64,000 nt of DNA, taken from NCBI RefSeq assembly GCF_003182135.1, contig NZ_QGTL01000006.1, positions 186,001 to 250,000 on the forward strand. Direction: 5' to 3'. The notes below the pieces were generated by a model. That model searched no databases, had not been told where the DNA came from, and saw only the letters and a list, made by a program, of their open reading frames with translations. Below, one piece after another: positions 8,479 to 15,794 of the stretch (positions are counted from its first letter, which is position 1; the number at the start of each line of letters is the position of its first letter). The DNA is from Nocardia neocaledoniensis. GTDB taxonomy: Bacteria; Actinomycetota; Actinomycetes; Mycobacteriales; Mycobacteriaceae. The translations under genes and the position numbers were made by a program.

Positions 8479-9010
8479 CTCTAGCCTCTCAGGTCAGCCC
8501 TGCTCAGTAGCTCTCCCACATTCACAGTACGCGGTGGAAACGGGCCCCGCCAGGCCTCGAAGCACACCCGCCACCGATCACGCCCCACCTCACGTGCAGC
8601 GTCCATGACCGATTCACCTCGATCCAAACCCATTCAACCCGCATTGAGCGACATCCGCCTGGACGCGGCGGAGCAGCGCCGCGCCAGAGCGCCTTGCCCC
8701 ACAATGTCGTTGACGCAATGCACCGCCTGGACCAGATCGAGGCAAGCCGGATTGGATCCGTTAGCGGACGCACGAGAGGCCCTCGCGGACCGAAGCCAGA
8801 GGGGTCAACTCTGGGCTGACGGGATTGAACCATCACGACCTAGCACATCGTTCGGTTTGCAAACCAGGCTCGAACGTCCGATACTTCCCGCCATCAACAT
8901 CGTTCGTGCAGTCGTCCACGTTGCACGCTCTGGCGATCACCGCAGGTGTGCATGATCGCGAGGCATGACCCTGGTCGCGAATCGGCAAGGAAGCATCCCG
9001 CATGGCCAGC

Positions 9011-9029
9011 TGTGGTTCACACCACATCG
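9011..9029. promoter_or_regulatory. operator-like palindrome, copy 1
   Basis: TGTGGTTCACACCACATCG, with arms TGTGGT and ACCACA around a TCAC centre. The identical 19 bases recur at 11544-11562. The form resembles operators of GntR-type Kor regulators of actinomycete conjugative elements. Confidence 0.5.
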
Positions 9030-9241
9030 TCAGCGACCCATTCCCGGTTTCCAACGCTACACATCAGTGGTGCGCACATCTTCGTACGTGGGCGGGGGTG
9101 GTACCCATCACCAACACGTCTGCGTTAACTAACTGAACCCCCGACCTTCTCGGTGCGGGTAGAACGGACTACCACAGACAACGGCAAGCAACAAATCGGA
9201 CATCGGATCATCGTTCTGACCTGGCGAGACAGGATCGTGAA

Positions 9242-9277
9242 GACAATCCTCGACAACTATCGACAACGGTGGACAAC
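9242..9277. repeat. four helically phased GACAAY repeats
   Basis: GACAAT or GACAAC occurs at 9242, 9252, 9262 and 9272, exactly 10 bp apart. Two of the copies read CGACAAC and the last reads GGACAAC. The reverse complement, GTTGTC, is repeated at the same 10-bp spacing upstream of traA at 42727-42744. This looks like an iteron-type binding array. Confidence 0.5.
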
Positions 9278-9709
9278 GGGGCATTCGGCCGAATTAGTGG
9301 GGACAAAGCGGGGAGTGCCTGGCGGCCCTCCCGACAGGAATCCCATCACGCGGAGCACTTCGCCACCGGCCGACAATCCTCCCGGGACACTACGGCCATG
9401 CCCCCCGTATAGGTTCCCGTTCCAGCCAGAGTGACCTCACCAGCGAAGCGGTCGCATCCGATCGGCGACCTCGCGATCACCATCGCGGCGCCGGGCGCGA
9501 CGGCGTTCTCTCGTGCGTGTCCTTGGTGTGGAGCGCGGTGAGGTAGTCACCGCGGACCTCGACAAGCGCTTGACCGGAGCGGTGGTCGCGTCCTCGATCT
9601 CGCGGACTGCGGATCTGGGCTGGTAGCGGCCAGCTCGTCGCTGCCGCCTCGAGTCCGACCAAGGAAATGCGAGGGGTCGCGCACCCTGACGATCGCTTAC
9701 GCTCATGGC

Positions 9710-9940
9710 ATGTCCCGCACGGATTCAGAGCTTTCGGCAACCTTCGTACTGCCCGAGCAACCCGCTGTCGAGTACACCGTGTCGATTCGCCGCCGCAGGT
9801 TCTGGCCCGGCTGGAAGCTCACCCGAGTGGAAGTTCGTTCCCTCACCGGGGAAAGCCTCGGTGTCCTCGACTTCGCAGCCTCCAACCAGCGATTGATCCG
9901 CTACGTGCTCACGCACACGCAACCCAACGTAGCTGCCTAG
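9710..9940 (+). CDS. small hypothetical protein
   Basis: A 76-residue soluble protein with a protein-like composition: EYTVSIRRRRFWPGWKLTRV, then VRSLTGESLGVLDFAASNQR, suggesting a small beta-sheet fold. There is no membrane segment or known motif. Start ATG 9710 has no strong ribosome site; the alternative start GTG/ATG choices nearby do not help. It lies in the non-coding leading part of the element, next to gene relics. Function is unknown. Confidence 0.5.
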   Translation: MSRTDSELSATFVLPEQPAVEYTVSIRRRRFWPGWKLTRVEVRSLTGESLGVLDFAASNQRLIRYVLTHTQPNVAA

Positions 9941-10040
9941 CGCGGCGCAAATCTGCGCAATCGCGGGTTGGCAGGCTGCCCGATTCGTAGCAGTCTGGCG
10001 GTATGGCTTTGGATGTGACCGCGGCGGTCCAATTCGATTG

Positions 10041-10139
10041 CTACAGGTGATTCCCTCGGCACCGAGCGCCCCCGGCGAGGCGGCCAAGGCGGTGAGTTCG
10101 AGCAATTCGCGGCGCTGGGTGTAGGGCGGCCCGGTCTGG
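10041..10139 (-). pseudogene. relic of an ATP-dependent DNA ligase gene
   Basis: The minus strand reads PYTQRRELLELTALA, then ASPGALGAEGITC. This matches the ligase encoded at 35370-36329, which has LPYTQRRELLELTGLAG and, about 24 residues later, LGAEGIICKRR. The relic has lost the intervening segment and all the rest of the gene. DNA identity over the matching blocks is high, so the duplication is not ancient. It lies head-on with a relic of the class II amidotransferase gene. Confidence 0.8.
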
Positions 10140-10172
10140 CCAAGCAGCTCCACGGCAAGGTCGGATCAACCA

Positions 10173-10353
10173 CCCGAAAGCGTTCACCCAGGCCCGTATG
10201 ACTGGCTATCCGACACCAAGATCGCCGCCGAAATCTATCTGCCCGGTCAGCCGTTCGCGCCGATCGACACCGACAAGGGTTTCGTGGATTCGAATCGTGG
10301 TTCGCGCATCCCAGCTTGGCTTCCTCACCGTCGAACCAGCTTTCGACCGCAGA
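10173..10353 (+). pseudogene. relic of a class II glutamine amidotransferase gene
   Basis: The plus strand reads PESVHPGPYDWLSDTKIAAE and IYLPGQPFAPIDTDKGF, close to the middle of the protein encoded at 14921-15712 (PKRVHPGPYDWRSDTRIAAE, QPFGSIDTHKGF). After a frameshift the match continues through LTVEPAFDR against LTVDPAFDQ. The N-terminal nucleophile, the start and the C-terminal zinc region are gone. This is a third, dead copy of the amidotransferase of the amidoligase cassette. Confidence 0.82.
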
Positions 10354-10570
10354 TGCACCTGTGCGGGGCCCATCGTCAGGCACCCCTCGCGAGCTAGGCC
10401 CGGCGGTGATTTCGCCCAGCGGGCAGCGGCCGCAGGGTTCGCCGATAGGCGGTGCCGTTGTTGACCCTTCACGGCCTCGATCTCGGCTGACCACGACCTC
10501 GCCGAGCGGTTCCAGCCTCACCGTGCTCGGTCACTGACCACCAAAAGCCCCCAAGCAAGGGGATCAGCCT

Positions 10571-11422
10571 GTGCAACCGATATCGCCATCGTCCGTCTGT
10601 AACCAGCCCGCTACGAGTGAAGACGTGCGCACGGACCGTGCGCACGTCTTCTTCTGGACCGAGCTCTGTATCGCCGCCGGAGTCAGCGTGATCGGCAACG
10701 CGACCCAGGCCGTCCTGCACACCACGGCACTGCCCGTGGTCGCAGCCACCGTCGCGGTCATTCCGCCCCTGGCGTTGCTGGCTGCTGTTCATGGTGTTGC
10801 GCTGCTCGCACGCGCCGACACCGTCTCGATCGCCGCGCGTCGCGCTGCGACCGCCCTGACCGTGGTGATCGCCGGCGGCGCTTTCTGGCTGTCGTTCACC
10901 GCGCTCCGCGCCCTGGCGATCACCGCGGGCGTGCCCGCCGGCGAAGCGTGGCTGTGGCCGCTCATCGTGGAGGGAAGCATGACCCAAAGTTCACTGGCCC
11001 TGCTGATTCTGGCGCACGCACAGCAACCCAACACCGACATCGACGCGGCATCTCAGACGCCAGCACCGCTACCCACGCTCGAACCACGCCCGACCGAGGG
11101 TGTCCGAGCAGCACTGCCCGCCGCGCCGCCGGAACCTTCCGAACCCGTCGAGGAATTCCTCGACGATCGGATCAGCTCAGACATCGACCTGCAGGCGCTG
11201 GCGACGTCGATCTGCGACCAAGACCCTGGCGGGCGTCGCGATCGTGCGACCGTCTTTGCGGTGCTGACCCATCGCTACCTCGATGACTGGAGCGCCACCC
11301 GCATTGCACGCGAACTCGGACGCAGCCGGTCCGCAGTCAGCCGGATCCTGCGAGACGCCGAACGACTGCATGCAAGAGCCGCCGCCGCCCGTGCGCACAC
11401 CGATCCAACCGTGCGCACGTAG
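10571..11422 (+). CDS. DUF2637 / SpdB-like membrane protein with C-terminal helix-turn-helix
   Basis: A 283-residue protein. The N-terminal half is a DUF2637 membrane domain with about four hydrophobic helices (residues ~27-150: WTELCIAAGVSVIGNATQAV, VVAATVAVIPPLALLAAVHG, ALTVVIAGGAFWLSFTALRA and PLIVEGSMTQSSLALLILA). A proline-rich linker follows, then a C-terminal helix-turn-helix, WSATRIARELGRSRSAVSRI. DUF2637 proteins are common on actinomycete conjugative plasmids and ICEs (SpdB group, intramycelial spread). Start GTG 10571 has a good AGGGGAT ribosome site; an alternative GTG at 10625 falls inside a perfect palindrome. An array of GTGCGCAC sites covers the 3' end and continues downstream. 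Confidence 0.78.
   Translation: MQPISPSSVCNQPATSEDVRTDRAHVFFWTELCIAAGVSVIGNATQAVLHTTALPVVAATVAVIPPLALLAAVHGVALLARADTVSIAARRAATALTVVIAGGAFWLSFTALRALAITAGVPAGEAWLWPLIVEGSMTQSSLALLILAHAQQPNTDIDAASQTPAPLPTLEPRPTEGVRAALPAAPPEPSEPVEEFLDDRISSDIDLQALATSICDQDPGGRRDRATVFAVLTHRYLDDWSATRIARELGRSRSAVSRILRDAERLHARAAAARAHTDPTVRT
10619..10651. promoter_or_regulatory. perfect 16-bp inverted repeat containing two GTGCGCAC sites
   Basis: GAAGACGTGCGCACGG at 10619-10634 and its exact complement at 10636-10651 with a single central base. Each arm holds one GTGCGCAC. It overlaps the N-terminal codons of the DUF2637 gene and may be a regulator or recombinase binding site. Confidence 0.55.
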
Positions 11423-11523
11423 GGCCCGACTACCCGCCAGGGGGTGCGCACGCTGCGTTCGACCGTGCGCACGCCCAATACCTGTGACCGGTTGGGGCAG
11501 ACACTGTTTCGACCTGTGCGCAC
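11391..11523. repeat. cluster of five GTGCGCAC palindromes
   Basis: Identical 8-bp palindromes start at 11391, 11411, 11444, 11465 and 11516. The spacings of 20, 33, 21 and 51 bp are close to whole helical turns. Two more copies lie in the inverted repeat at 10619-10651. The cluster spans the end of the DUF2637 gene and the upstream region of the next gene. Confidence 0.6.
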
Positions 11524-11541
11524 GGGGCTGAACATTTGCCG

Positions 11542-11561
11542 GATGTGGTTCACACCACATC
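11542..11561. promoter_or_regulatory. operator-like palindrome, copy 2
   Basis: GATGTGGTTCACACCACATC is a perfect inverted repeat (8-bp arms, TCAC centre). Nineteen bases (11544-11562) are identical to 9011-9029. It lies 100 bp upstream of the start chosen for the membrane zinc-ribbon gene. Confidence 0.55.
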
Positions 11562-11661
11562 GACAGTGGCTCGGGTCCGGTGTTTGATCGATGCACGGTT
11601 CGTTGCCAGGTACCACACTTCTCGTGCTCTTCTCCAGCGAAACCATGTCCTTGGGGGACCT

Positions 11662-12279
11662 GTGAACTTCGATATGTCCTGTCCACAGTGCCAACGCGTC
11701 GACTGGGTCCAGAACGTGCCCGCTGTCATGTCCGACGGCACCCACGGCGGCTACAGCACCGGTACGTACGCCGGGGTCGGAATCGCGCCTGGCGGTTTGT
11801 TCCCTGTCGCTGGCACATCCACGCACGAGTACAGTCACAGCTCAGCGCTCGCGAGAAGCCTGGCCTGGCAGCCGATTCTGCCGTCGGCGAGTCGGCTGTT
11901 CGCCGTGGGCGTGGGTTTGGGCCTTTTCGTCCTTCTCCTCTACGTCCTGTGCATTGACTCGCTGCGGATCTATCCGCCGAGCGGTAGTCCCGGTCAGGTC
12001 ATGGTGTACCTGATAGGGCTGTTCATGGTTCCGGTTGGGCTGTCTGTGCCGGTGGTCGCGATCCTGATCGCCGCTGTCAAGCGTTCAAATCGAAGCGGTA
12101 AGGTTCAGGCAGGACGTAACAGGGCTCGTGGAGTGTGGAGTCACGCCTACTACTGCCACCGGTGTGGTGTCGCCTACTGGCCGTATCCGACCGAGCCCGG
12201 TGTCCCGCACCGCGTCCCGCTCGCTCCAGCTCAGTTCCGTTGGCATGTCTGGAACACCGGGGGCTACGCCAAACTCTGA
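11662..12279 (+). CDS. membrane protein with split zinc-ribbon cysteines
   Basis: A 205-residue protein from GTG 11662, chosen for the GGGGGAC ribosome site before it; a longer frame from 11536 would run through the operator. A CPQC pair near the N-terminus and a CHRC pair near the C-terminus (YYCHRCGVAYWPYP) probably form one zinc ribbon. Between them lie two transmembrane helices (LFAVGVGLGLFVLLLYVLC and VMVYLIGLFMVPVGLSVPVV). This hairpin topology puts both cysteine pairs on the same side, probably in the cytosol. The function is unknown; membrane proteins of this kind are usual cargo of actinobacterial transfer regions. The 3' end overlaps the convergent next gene by 16 bp. Confidence 0.6.
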   Translation: MNFDMSCPQCQRVDWVQNVPAVMSDGTHGGYSTGTYAGVGIAPGGLFPVAGTSTHEYSHSSALARSLAWQPILPSASRLFAVGVGLGLFVLLLYVLCIDSLRIYPPSGSPGQVMVYLIGLFMVPVGLSVPVVAILIAAVKRSNRSGKVQAGRNRARGVWSHAYYCHRCGVAYWPYPTEPGVPHRVPLAPAQFRWHVWNTGGYAKL

Positions 12280-12797
12280 CCTGGCGCGTCAATGTTCAGT
12301 GCGCCCTGCGGACCTGCGGAACCCACCTCGACGTCACTTCCGGGGACTAGACCTCCACCACCTGGCACCTCACCCGGATCATCCTGTCCGCCGGGTCCAG
12401 CGGCTGATTTTTCGGCCGCTCGGGCAAGAGCCGTGAGTTGCCGGAGTTGTTTGCTGGTGAGTTCGAGTAGTGCACCGATACTTGCGTCCGTCTCGCCCAA
12501 CTCGCGCAGCGCCGTCACCGCTCCCGCTTGCTGACCGCGCCATCGCGTGACTTCCGCGTCGTACTCGCGTTCGAACTGTTCGATCCGCTTGCGCAGCTCG
12601 CCGACGCGCTGCTCGTGTATGCCGGTGCGCTGTCGGATCGCTCCTGCCGCGTGTAGGTAGGTCTGGACCGCGTCCATCGCCGCGGTCTCGCGGCGCCTGG
12701 CTGCCTCACGCCGAGCTTTCATCAACTTCTGGACTTCGTCCAAACGCCGAGTCGACTCGGGGTCACGCTTGGATCGTCGTTGTTTGCCAGCGGGCAT
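12264..12797 (-). CDS. coiled-coil hypothetical protein
   Basis: A 177-residue, highly charged helical protein. Residues ~10-110 are rich in Arg, Glu, Lys, Ala and Gln (LDEVQKLMKARREAARRRE, RVGELRKRIEQFEREYDAEV) and should form a long coiled coil. A flexible Gly/Pro-rich tail follows from ~130. There is no membrane segment or enzymatic motif. The gene is convergent with the membrane zinc-ribbon gene and overlaps it by 16 bp at the stop codons. Possible roles as a DNA-bridging or accessory transfer protein are guesses. Confidence 0.6.
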   Translation of the reverse strand: MPAGKQRRSKRDPESTRRLDEVQKLMKARREAARRRETAAMDAVQTYLHAAGAIRQRTGIHEQRVGELRKRIEQFEREYDAEVTRWRGQQAGAVTALRELGETDASIGALLELTSKQLRQLTALARAAEKSAAGPGGQDDPGEVPGGGGLVPGSDVEVGSAGPQGALNIDAPGQSLA

Positions 12798-13019
12798 CTC
12801 GATCTCCTGAGAATGGCCCGACCAGCGGCTCTCCCGCCTGCCATCCTACGCCGCAGACTCGGGACCCTCACCCCATCGTGACGGCAACATACCAGTGCTA
12901 CACCCTCTTTCACCAGCCACAACCGGGCCAGTGGCGCCACGTGTTGCACCTGACGGTCCCCACTTCACTTTCCCATCACGACAGTTCCTCCCCCGGACAG
13001 TTCCGCAGAAGGGGCACCA

Positions 13020-13595
13020 TTGACCACCGAGTTCGCCAAGTTCGAATCGATTCTCAGTGCAGTTGCCGGATCGGAGTTCACCCAAACCCTCTTCGCGATA
13101 TTCAGCCAGCTGGAGTGGGCTGAGGACGAGATCCGTCGAGCCCAGCACCGTCACCCCGATGTCGCTGATGTGTTGCACCACAGCTTTCCGCTGCTGACCG
13201 CGACCGAGGAACGCATGGCCACCGAGTTCGTCTACCGGGCCCATGCCCAAGAGCTGCTCGACCGGGTCGCAACCGGGGTCTCGACCAAGCCCGGGACCTC
13301 GGTCGAAGTCGTGCTGTCGCTCATGCGTGCCAGCTTGGTGACGCCGTTGAACACCACCGCGTTCGGCCTGTACGTACGGATGTGGCGTCAAGCCGGACTG
13401 CCTGAGGTAAACGGACTCGGCGACGATGTGAGCAGGCACTACGAAGCCGTCAACGCCAGCGGGATCGATGAGTTCGAGGCGACCGCCCGCCGCAAGCTCG
13501 CACAGTCCTCCCGGGTCCTGACACTGGTCGCCTGCGAGGGCCGTCATTTCGGCGAACCGGTCGACTGCCGGCTGGCTTCCGCGCGCGCCGCCTGA
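13020..13595 (+). CDS. hypothetical protein upstream of the amidoligase cassettes
   Basis: A 191-residue soluble, mainly helical protein with no motif I recognise (SQLEWAEDEIRRAQHRHPDV, LVTPLNTTAFGLYVRMWRQA). The start is TTG 13020, read as Met, after an AGAAGGGG ribosome site; there is no ATG or GTG nearby that fits better. It is the first gene of the run that continues with the amidoligase and amidotransferase genes, 58 bp before the hairpin that precedes the first amidoligase, so it may belong to the same functional set. Confidence 0.6.
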   Translation: MTTEFAKFESILSAVAGSEFTQTLFAIFSQLEWAEDEIRRAQHRHPDVADVLHHSFPLLTATEERMATEFVYRAHAQELLDRVATGVSTKPGTSVEVVLSLMRASLVTPLNTTAFGLYVRMWRQAGLPEVNGLGDDVSRHYEAVNASGIDEFEATARRKLAQSSRVLTLVACEGRHFGEPVDCRLASARAA

Positions 13596-13652
13596 GCTGC
13601 GCGGGGTCCTCCTTCCGCCAAGCTCGTTCTGTCCGTTTTCGTTCTGTCTTTC

Positions 13653-13682
13653 ACGCCGTATCCCGGCTTTCGGGTGCGGCGT
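13653..13682 (+). promoter_or_regulatory. hairpin leader of the first amidoligase
   Basis: ACGCCG (13653-13658) pairs with CGGCGT (13677-13682), and CCCG with CGGG inside it. A TTCGTCGTTT stretch and a GGAAGGGG ribosome site follow, then GTG 13710. The same order of hairpin, TTCGTCGTTT-like spacer and GGAAGG precedes the second amidoligase, and a hairpin plus GGAAGGA precedes the third. Confidence 0.5.
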
Positions 13683-13709
13683 TCGTCGTTTTTCGGAAGG
13701 GGTTTTGCT

Positions 13710-14933
13710 GTGCCCGATCTCGATCTGCCCGACCCGTGCGGGATCTGTCGATCCCGCGACCCCGGCGTCCGTATCCCAGTAGATGGCGGCATCGTCTGTC
13801 ACGGGTGCGCTCAGACCTGCGCGCAGTGCTTTCGCTGCGGGGTTCGCTCGCTCGCCCTCGCCGACAGTCCCGTCGGCCGGCGCCTGTGTTCGGACTGTGC
13901 GACCGGATTGAACCCGTGCGTGTCGTGTATGGAGGTGACGTTCACCGGTCTGCGGACCGATACCGATGGTTTCGTCTGCGGGGTCTGCGCGCACCAGCTG
14001 TTCGATCAGTGCTTCCGGTGTGAACGGTTCACACGCCACAGCCGTTACGTCGTCGGCAACCACCGCGCCTGCCCCACGTGCGCTCAGGAGCTCCGGGCGT
14101 GCCCGGATTGCGGCACGCTGCTGGCGGGGCGGCGCGGGTGTGATCGGTGCGCTGATCGGCACACGTTGTGGAACTACACCTACCGGCCCGACCCGATCTT
14201 CCACGGCACCGGCCCGTTGTTCCTCGGGTTGGAACTGGAAGTCGTTGTGCCCGAGGACTGTTTCGACGACGCGATCGCGACCGCCACCGACGCACTCGGA
14301 TCGCTGGGCTATCTCAAGCGGGATTCCTCGATCCGGCCCATGGGGTTCGAGATCGTGTGCCACCCGATGACCTACCAGTACGCGCTCACCGGGTTCCCGT
14401 GGCAGGTTCTGCGCCAGCTCGCCCGGTTGGGCTGTGAGACCAGTGCCGGTGTCGGTTTGCACGTGCATGCGTCGCGGGCGGGGTTCACCGGTCCCGCCCA
14501 TATTTTTCGGTGGATGAAGCTGGTCTACCGCAACTCCGACCAGGTTTCGCGGTTGGCGCGGCGTACCAGCCGCTACGCCCCGTTCGAGCTCGACACCCGT
14601 TCTCGGGTCAAGGACCTGGCCAAAGGCGCCCGGCACGCCGTGGGTTTGCCCCGCTATCAGGCGATCAACCCGCACCCGCGCGACACCCTCGAGTTGCGGG
14701 TCTTCGCCAGCTCCCTCGATCCCGGCCAGGTGCAGGCGGCGTTGGCGTTCACCGAGGCCTCCATCGCCTACACCGCCGACCTCACCGTCGCCCAGATCTG
14801 CGCGGGCGGGTGGGGCTGGGACCAGTTCACCGACTGGGTGTCGCGTCGCCTCGAATACGCGCCCTTGGTGGCCGAACTGGCCCGTCTGGCCGACCTGATC
14901 GATGAACAGGAGGGCGTGTTGTGTGCCTCTTGA
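13710..14933 (+). CDS. amidoligase-family enzyme with N-terminal zinc-ribbon array, copy 1
   Basis: A 407-residue protein. Residues ~5-155 hold about seven CxxC pairs (for example CGIC, CAQCFRCG, CVSC, CGVC, CFRC, CPTC, CPDC), a treble-clef or ribbon array. Residues ~160-385 form a glutamine-synthetase-like amidoligase domain (COG/Pfam Amidoligase_2 type): FLGLELEVVV with the metal-binding glutamates, GFEIVCHPM, GLHVHASRAGF and TLELRVFASSLD. Such enzymes use ATP to join a carboxylate to an amine. The start is GTG 13710 with GGAAGGGG upstream. Its last 13 bases overlap the start of the amidotransferase gene, implying translational coupling. The substrate is unknown; a protein, peptide or envelope polymer is possible. 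Confidence 0.82.
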   Translation: MPDLDLPDPCGICRSRDPGVRIPVDGGIVCHGCAQTCAQCFRCGVRSLALADSPVGRRLCSDCATGLNPCVSCMEVTFTGLRTDTDGFVCGVCAHQLFDQCFRCERFTRHSRYVVGNHRACPTCAQELRACPDCGTLLAGRRGCDRCADRHTLWNYTYRPDPIFHGTGPLFLGLELEVVVPEDCFDDAIATATDALGSLGYLKRDSSIRPMGFEIVCHPMTYQYALTGFPWQVLRQLARLGCETSAGVGLHVHASRAGFTGPAHIFRWMKLVYRNSDQVSRLARRTSRYAPFELDTRSRVKDLAKGARHAVGLPRYQAINPHPRDTLELRVFASSLDPGQVQAALAFTEASIAYTADLTVAQICAGGWGWDQFTDWVSRRLEYAPLVAELARLADLIDEQEGVLCAS

Positions 14934-15712
14934 CCTTCATTCCCGCCTCCGTCGCGCCGGATCCGTCCGCGTTGCGTCATGGCGCCGAGGCGAACCCGCA
15001 CGGGCACGGGTTCGCTGTTATCGCCGGGCCCGTGATTGTGACCGGGCACGGCATGAACGCCGAGGAAGTGATCGACCTGTTCGCCCGGGTCCGTGCCCAG
15101 CATCCGCGGGGTCCGGCGTTGTTTCATTCCCGCTACGCCACCCACGGCATCCGCACCGTCGACAACTGCCACCCCTTCTCCCTCGGTGGTGACAAACGGA
15201 CCATGTTGGCGCACAACGGTGTCCTGCCCAAACGGGTGCATCCGGGCCCGTATGACTGGCGATCCGACACCCGCATCGCCGCCGAGGACTACCTCCCACG
15301 CCAGCCGTTCGGGTCCATCGACACCCACAAAGGGTTTCGGGGGCTCGAGTCCTGGCTGGGGTCATCGAAGTTGCTGATCCTCACCGTCGACCCCGCCTTC
15401 GACCAGCAGGTGTATCTGCTCAACGAGTCGAAAGGCCACTGGGACAACGGGATCTGGTATTCGAATTGGAGTCACCTGCCCTGGCCGCAGCGGTACGGCT
15501 CGCATCGCCGTTCGGTGTGTCGTAGTTGTGAGGCCGTCGACGTGCACCGGGTGAGCCGGTATTGCACTACGTGCGGGTGGTGCTTCGCGTGTGAGCATCG
15601 GTTCCCGCACTGCGAATGCCACCGACCGCGACCCCGCTCGACGCGCCACCGTGCCCTCAACCGACCGCTGCCCCTGCCGACGGCGAACCCGCCGATCCCG
15701 CCGAGCACCTAG
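14921..15712 (+). CDS. class II glutamine amidotransferase-like Ntn hydrolase, copy 1
   Basis: A 263-residue protein of the class II (Ntn, PurF/GlxB-like) glutamine amidotransferase fold. The N-terminal MCLLTF exposes Cys2 as nucleophile after Met removal. Supporting motifs are NPHGHGFAV, ALFHSRYATHG, NCHPFSLGGD and LAHNGVL, the glutamine-binding and oxyanion loop pattern. Residues ~195-230 add a zinc-binding tail (CRSC, CTTC, CFAC, HCEC). It starts with GTG 14921 inside the end of the amidoligase gene. By family it should release ammonia from glutamine or hydrolyse a gamma-glutamyl bond; here it probably supplies or removes the amide group handled by the partner ligase. Confidence 0.82.
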   Translation: MCLLTFIPASVAPDPSALRHGAEANPHGHGFAVIAGPVIVTGHGMNAEEVIDLFARVRAQHPRGPALFHSRYATHGIRTVDNCHPFSLGGDKRTMLAHNGVLPKRVHPGPYDWRSDTRIAAEDYLPRQPFGSIDTHKGFRGLESWLGSSKLLILTVDPAFDQQVYLLNESKGHWDNGIWYSNWSHLPWPQRYGSHRRSVCRSCEAVDVHRVSRYCTTCGWCFACEHRFPHCECHRPRPRSTRHRALNRPLPLPTANPPIPPST

Positions 15713-15744
15713 CGGGCGGTCGTCAGCCCCAACGCTTTCTCCTG

Positions 15745-15768
15745 AGCCTGCACTTGTTGGTGCGGGCT
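15745..15768 (+). promoter_or_regulatory. hairpin leader of the second amidoligase
   Basis: AGCCTGCAC (15745-15753) pairs with GTGCGGGCT (15760-15768), with one G-U pair. TTCGTCGTTT and GGAAGGA then lead to ATG 15795, as in copy 1. Confidence 0.5.
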
Positions 15769-15794
15769 TTCGTCGTTTCCAGGGAAGGAATTCG

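Larger units (their letters stand above)
8479..9709. other. long non-coding stretch with operator-like palindrome and phased repeats
   Basis: About 1.2 kb without a convincing gene. It contains the palindrome listed at 9011-9029 and the four phased repeats at 9242-9277. On the minus strand, 9480-9640 reads fragments such as VEVRGDYLTALHTKD that may be gene debris. The attP arm-type sites or an origin of the element could lie here. Confidence 0.4.

Noticed and set aside
8805..8860. tRNA-like T-arm on the minus strand (GATGG TTCAATC CCGTC, then AGCCCAG)
   Set aside because: The T-arm pairs well, but no matching acceptor 5' strand, D-arm or 7-base anticodon loop can be drawn; at most a tRNA fragment.
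8605..8955. Plus-strand frame of 116 codons in the gene-poor leading region
   Set aside because: No ribosome site, composition not protein-like, and the opposite strand has an equally long open frame.
11391..11523. The GTGCGCAC repeats as a CRISPR array
   Set aside because: Units are 8-bp palindromes with uneven 12-43 base gaps and no cas genes are near.
12846..14675. 609-codon minus-strand frame over the first amidoligase region
   Set aside because: Mirrors the amidoligase and upstream genes and has no protein-like motif.
14921..15712. The first amidotransferase as a housekeeping PurF or GlmS piece
   Set aside because: It lacks the phosphoribosyltransferase or isomerase domain and has a zinc tail instead.
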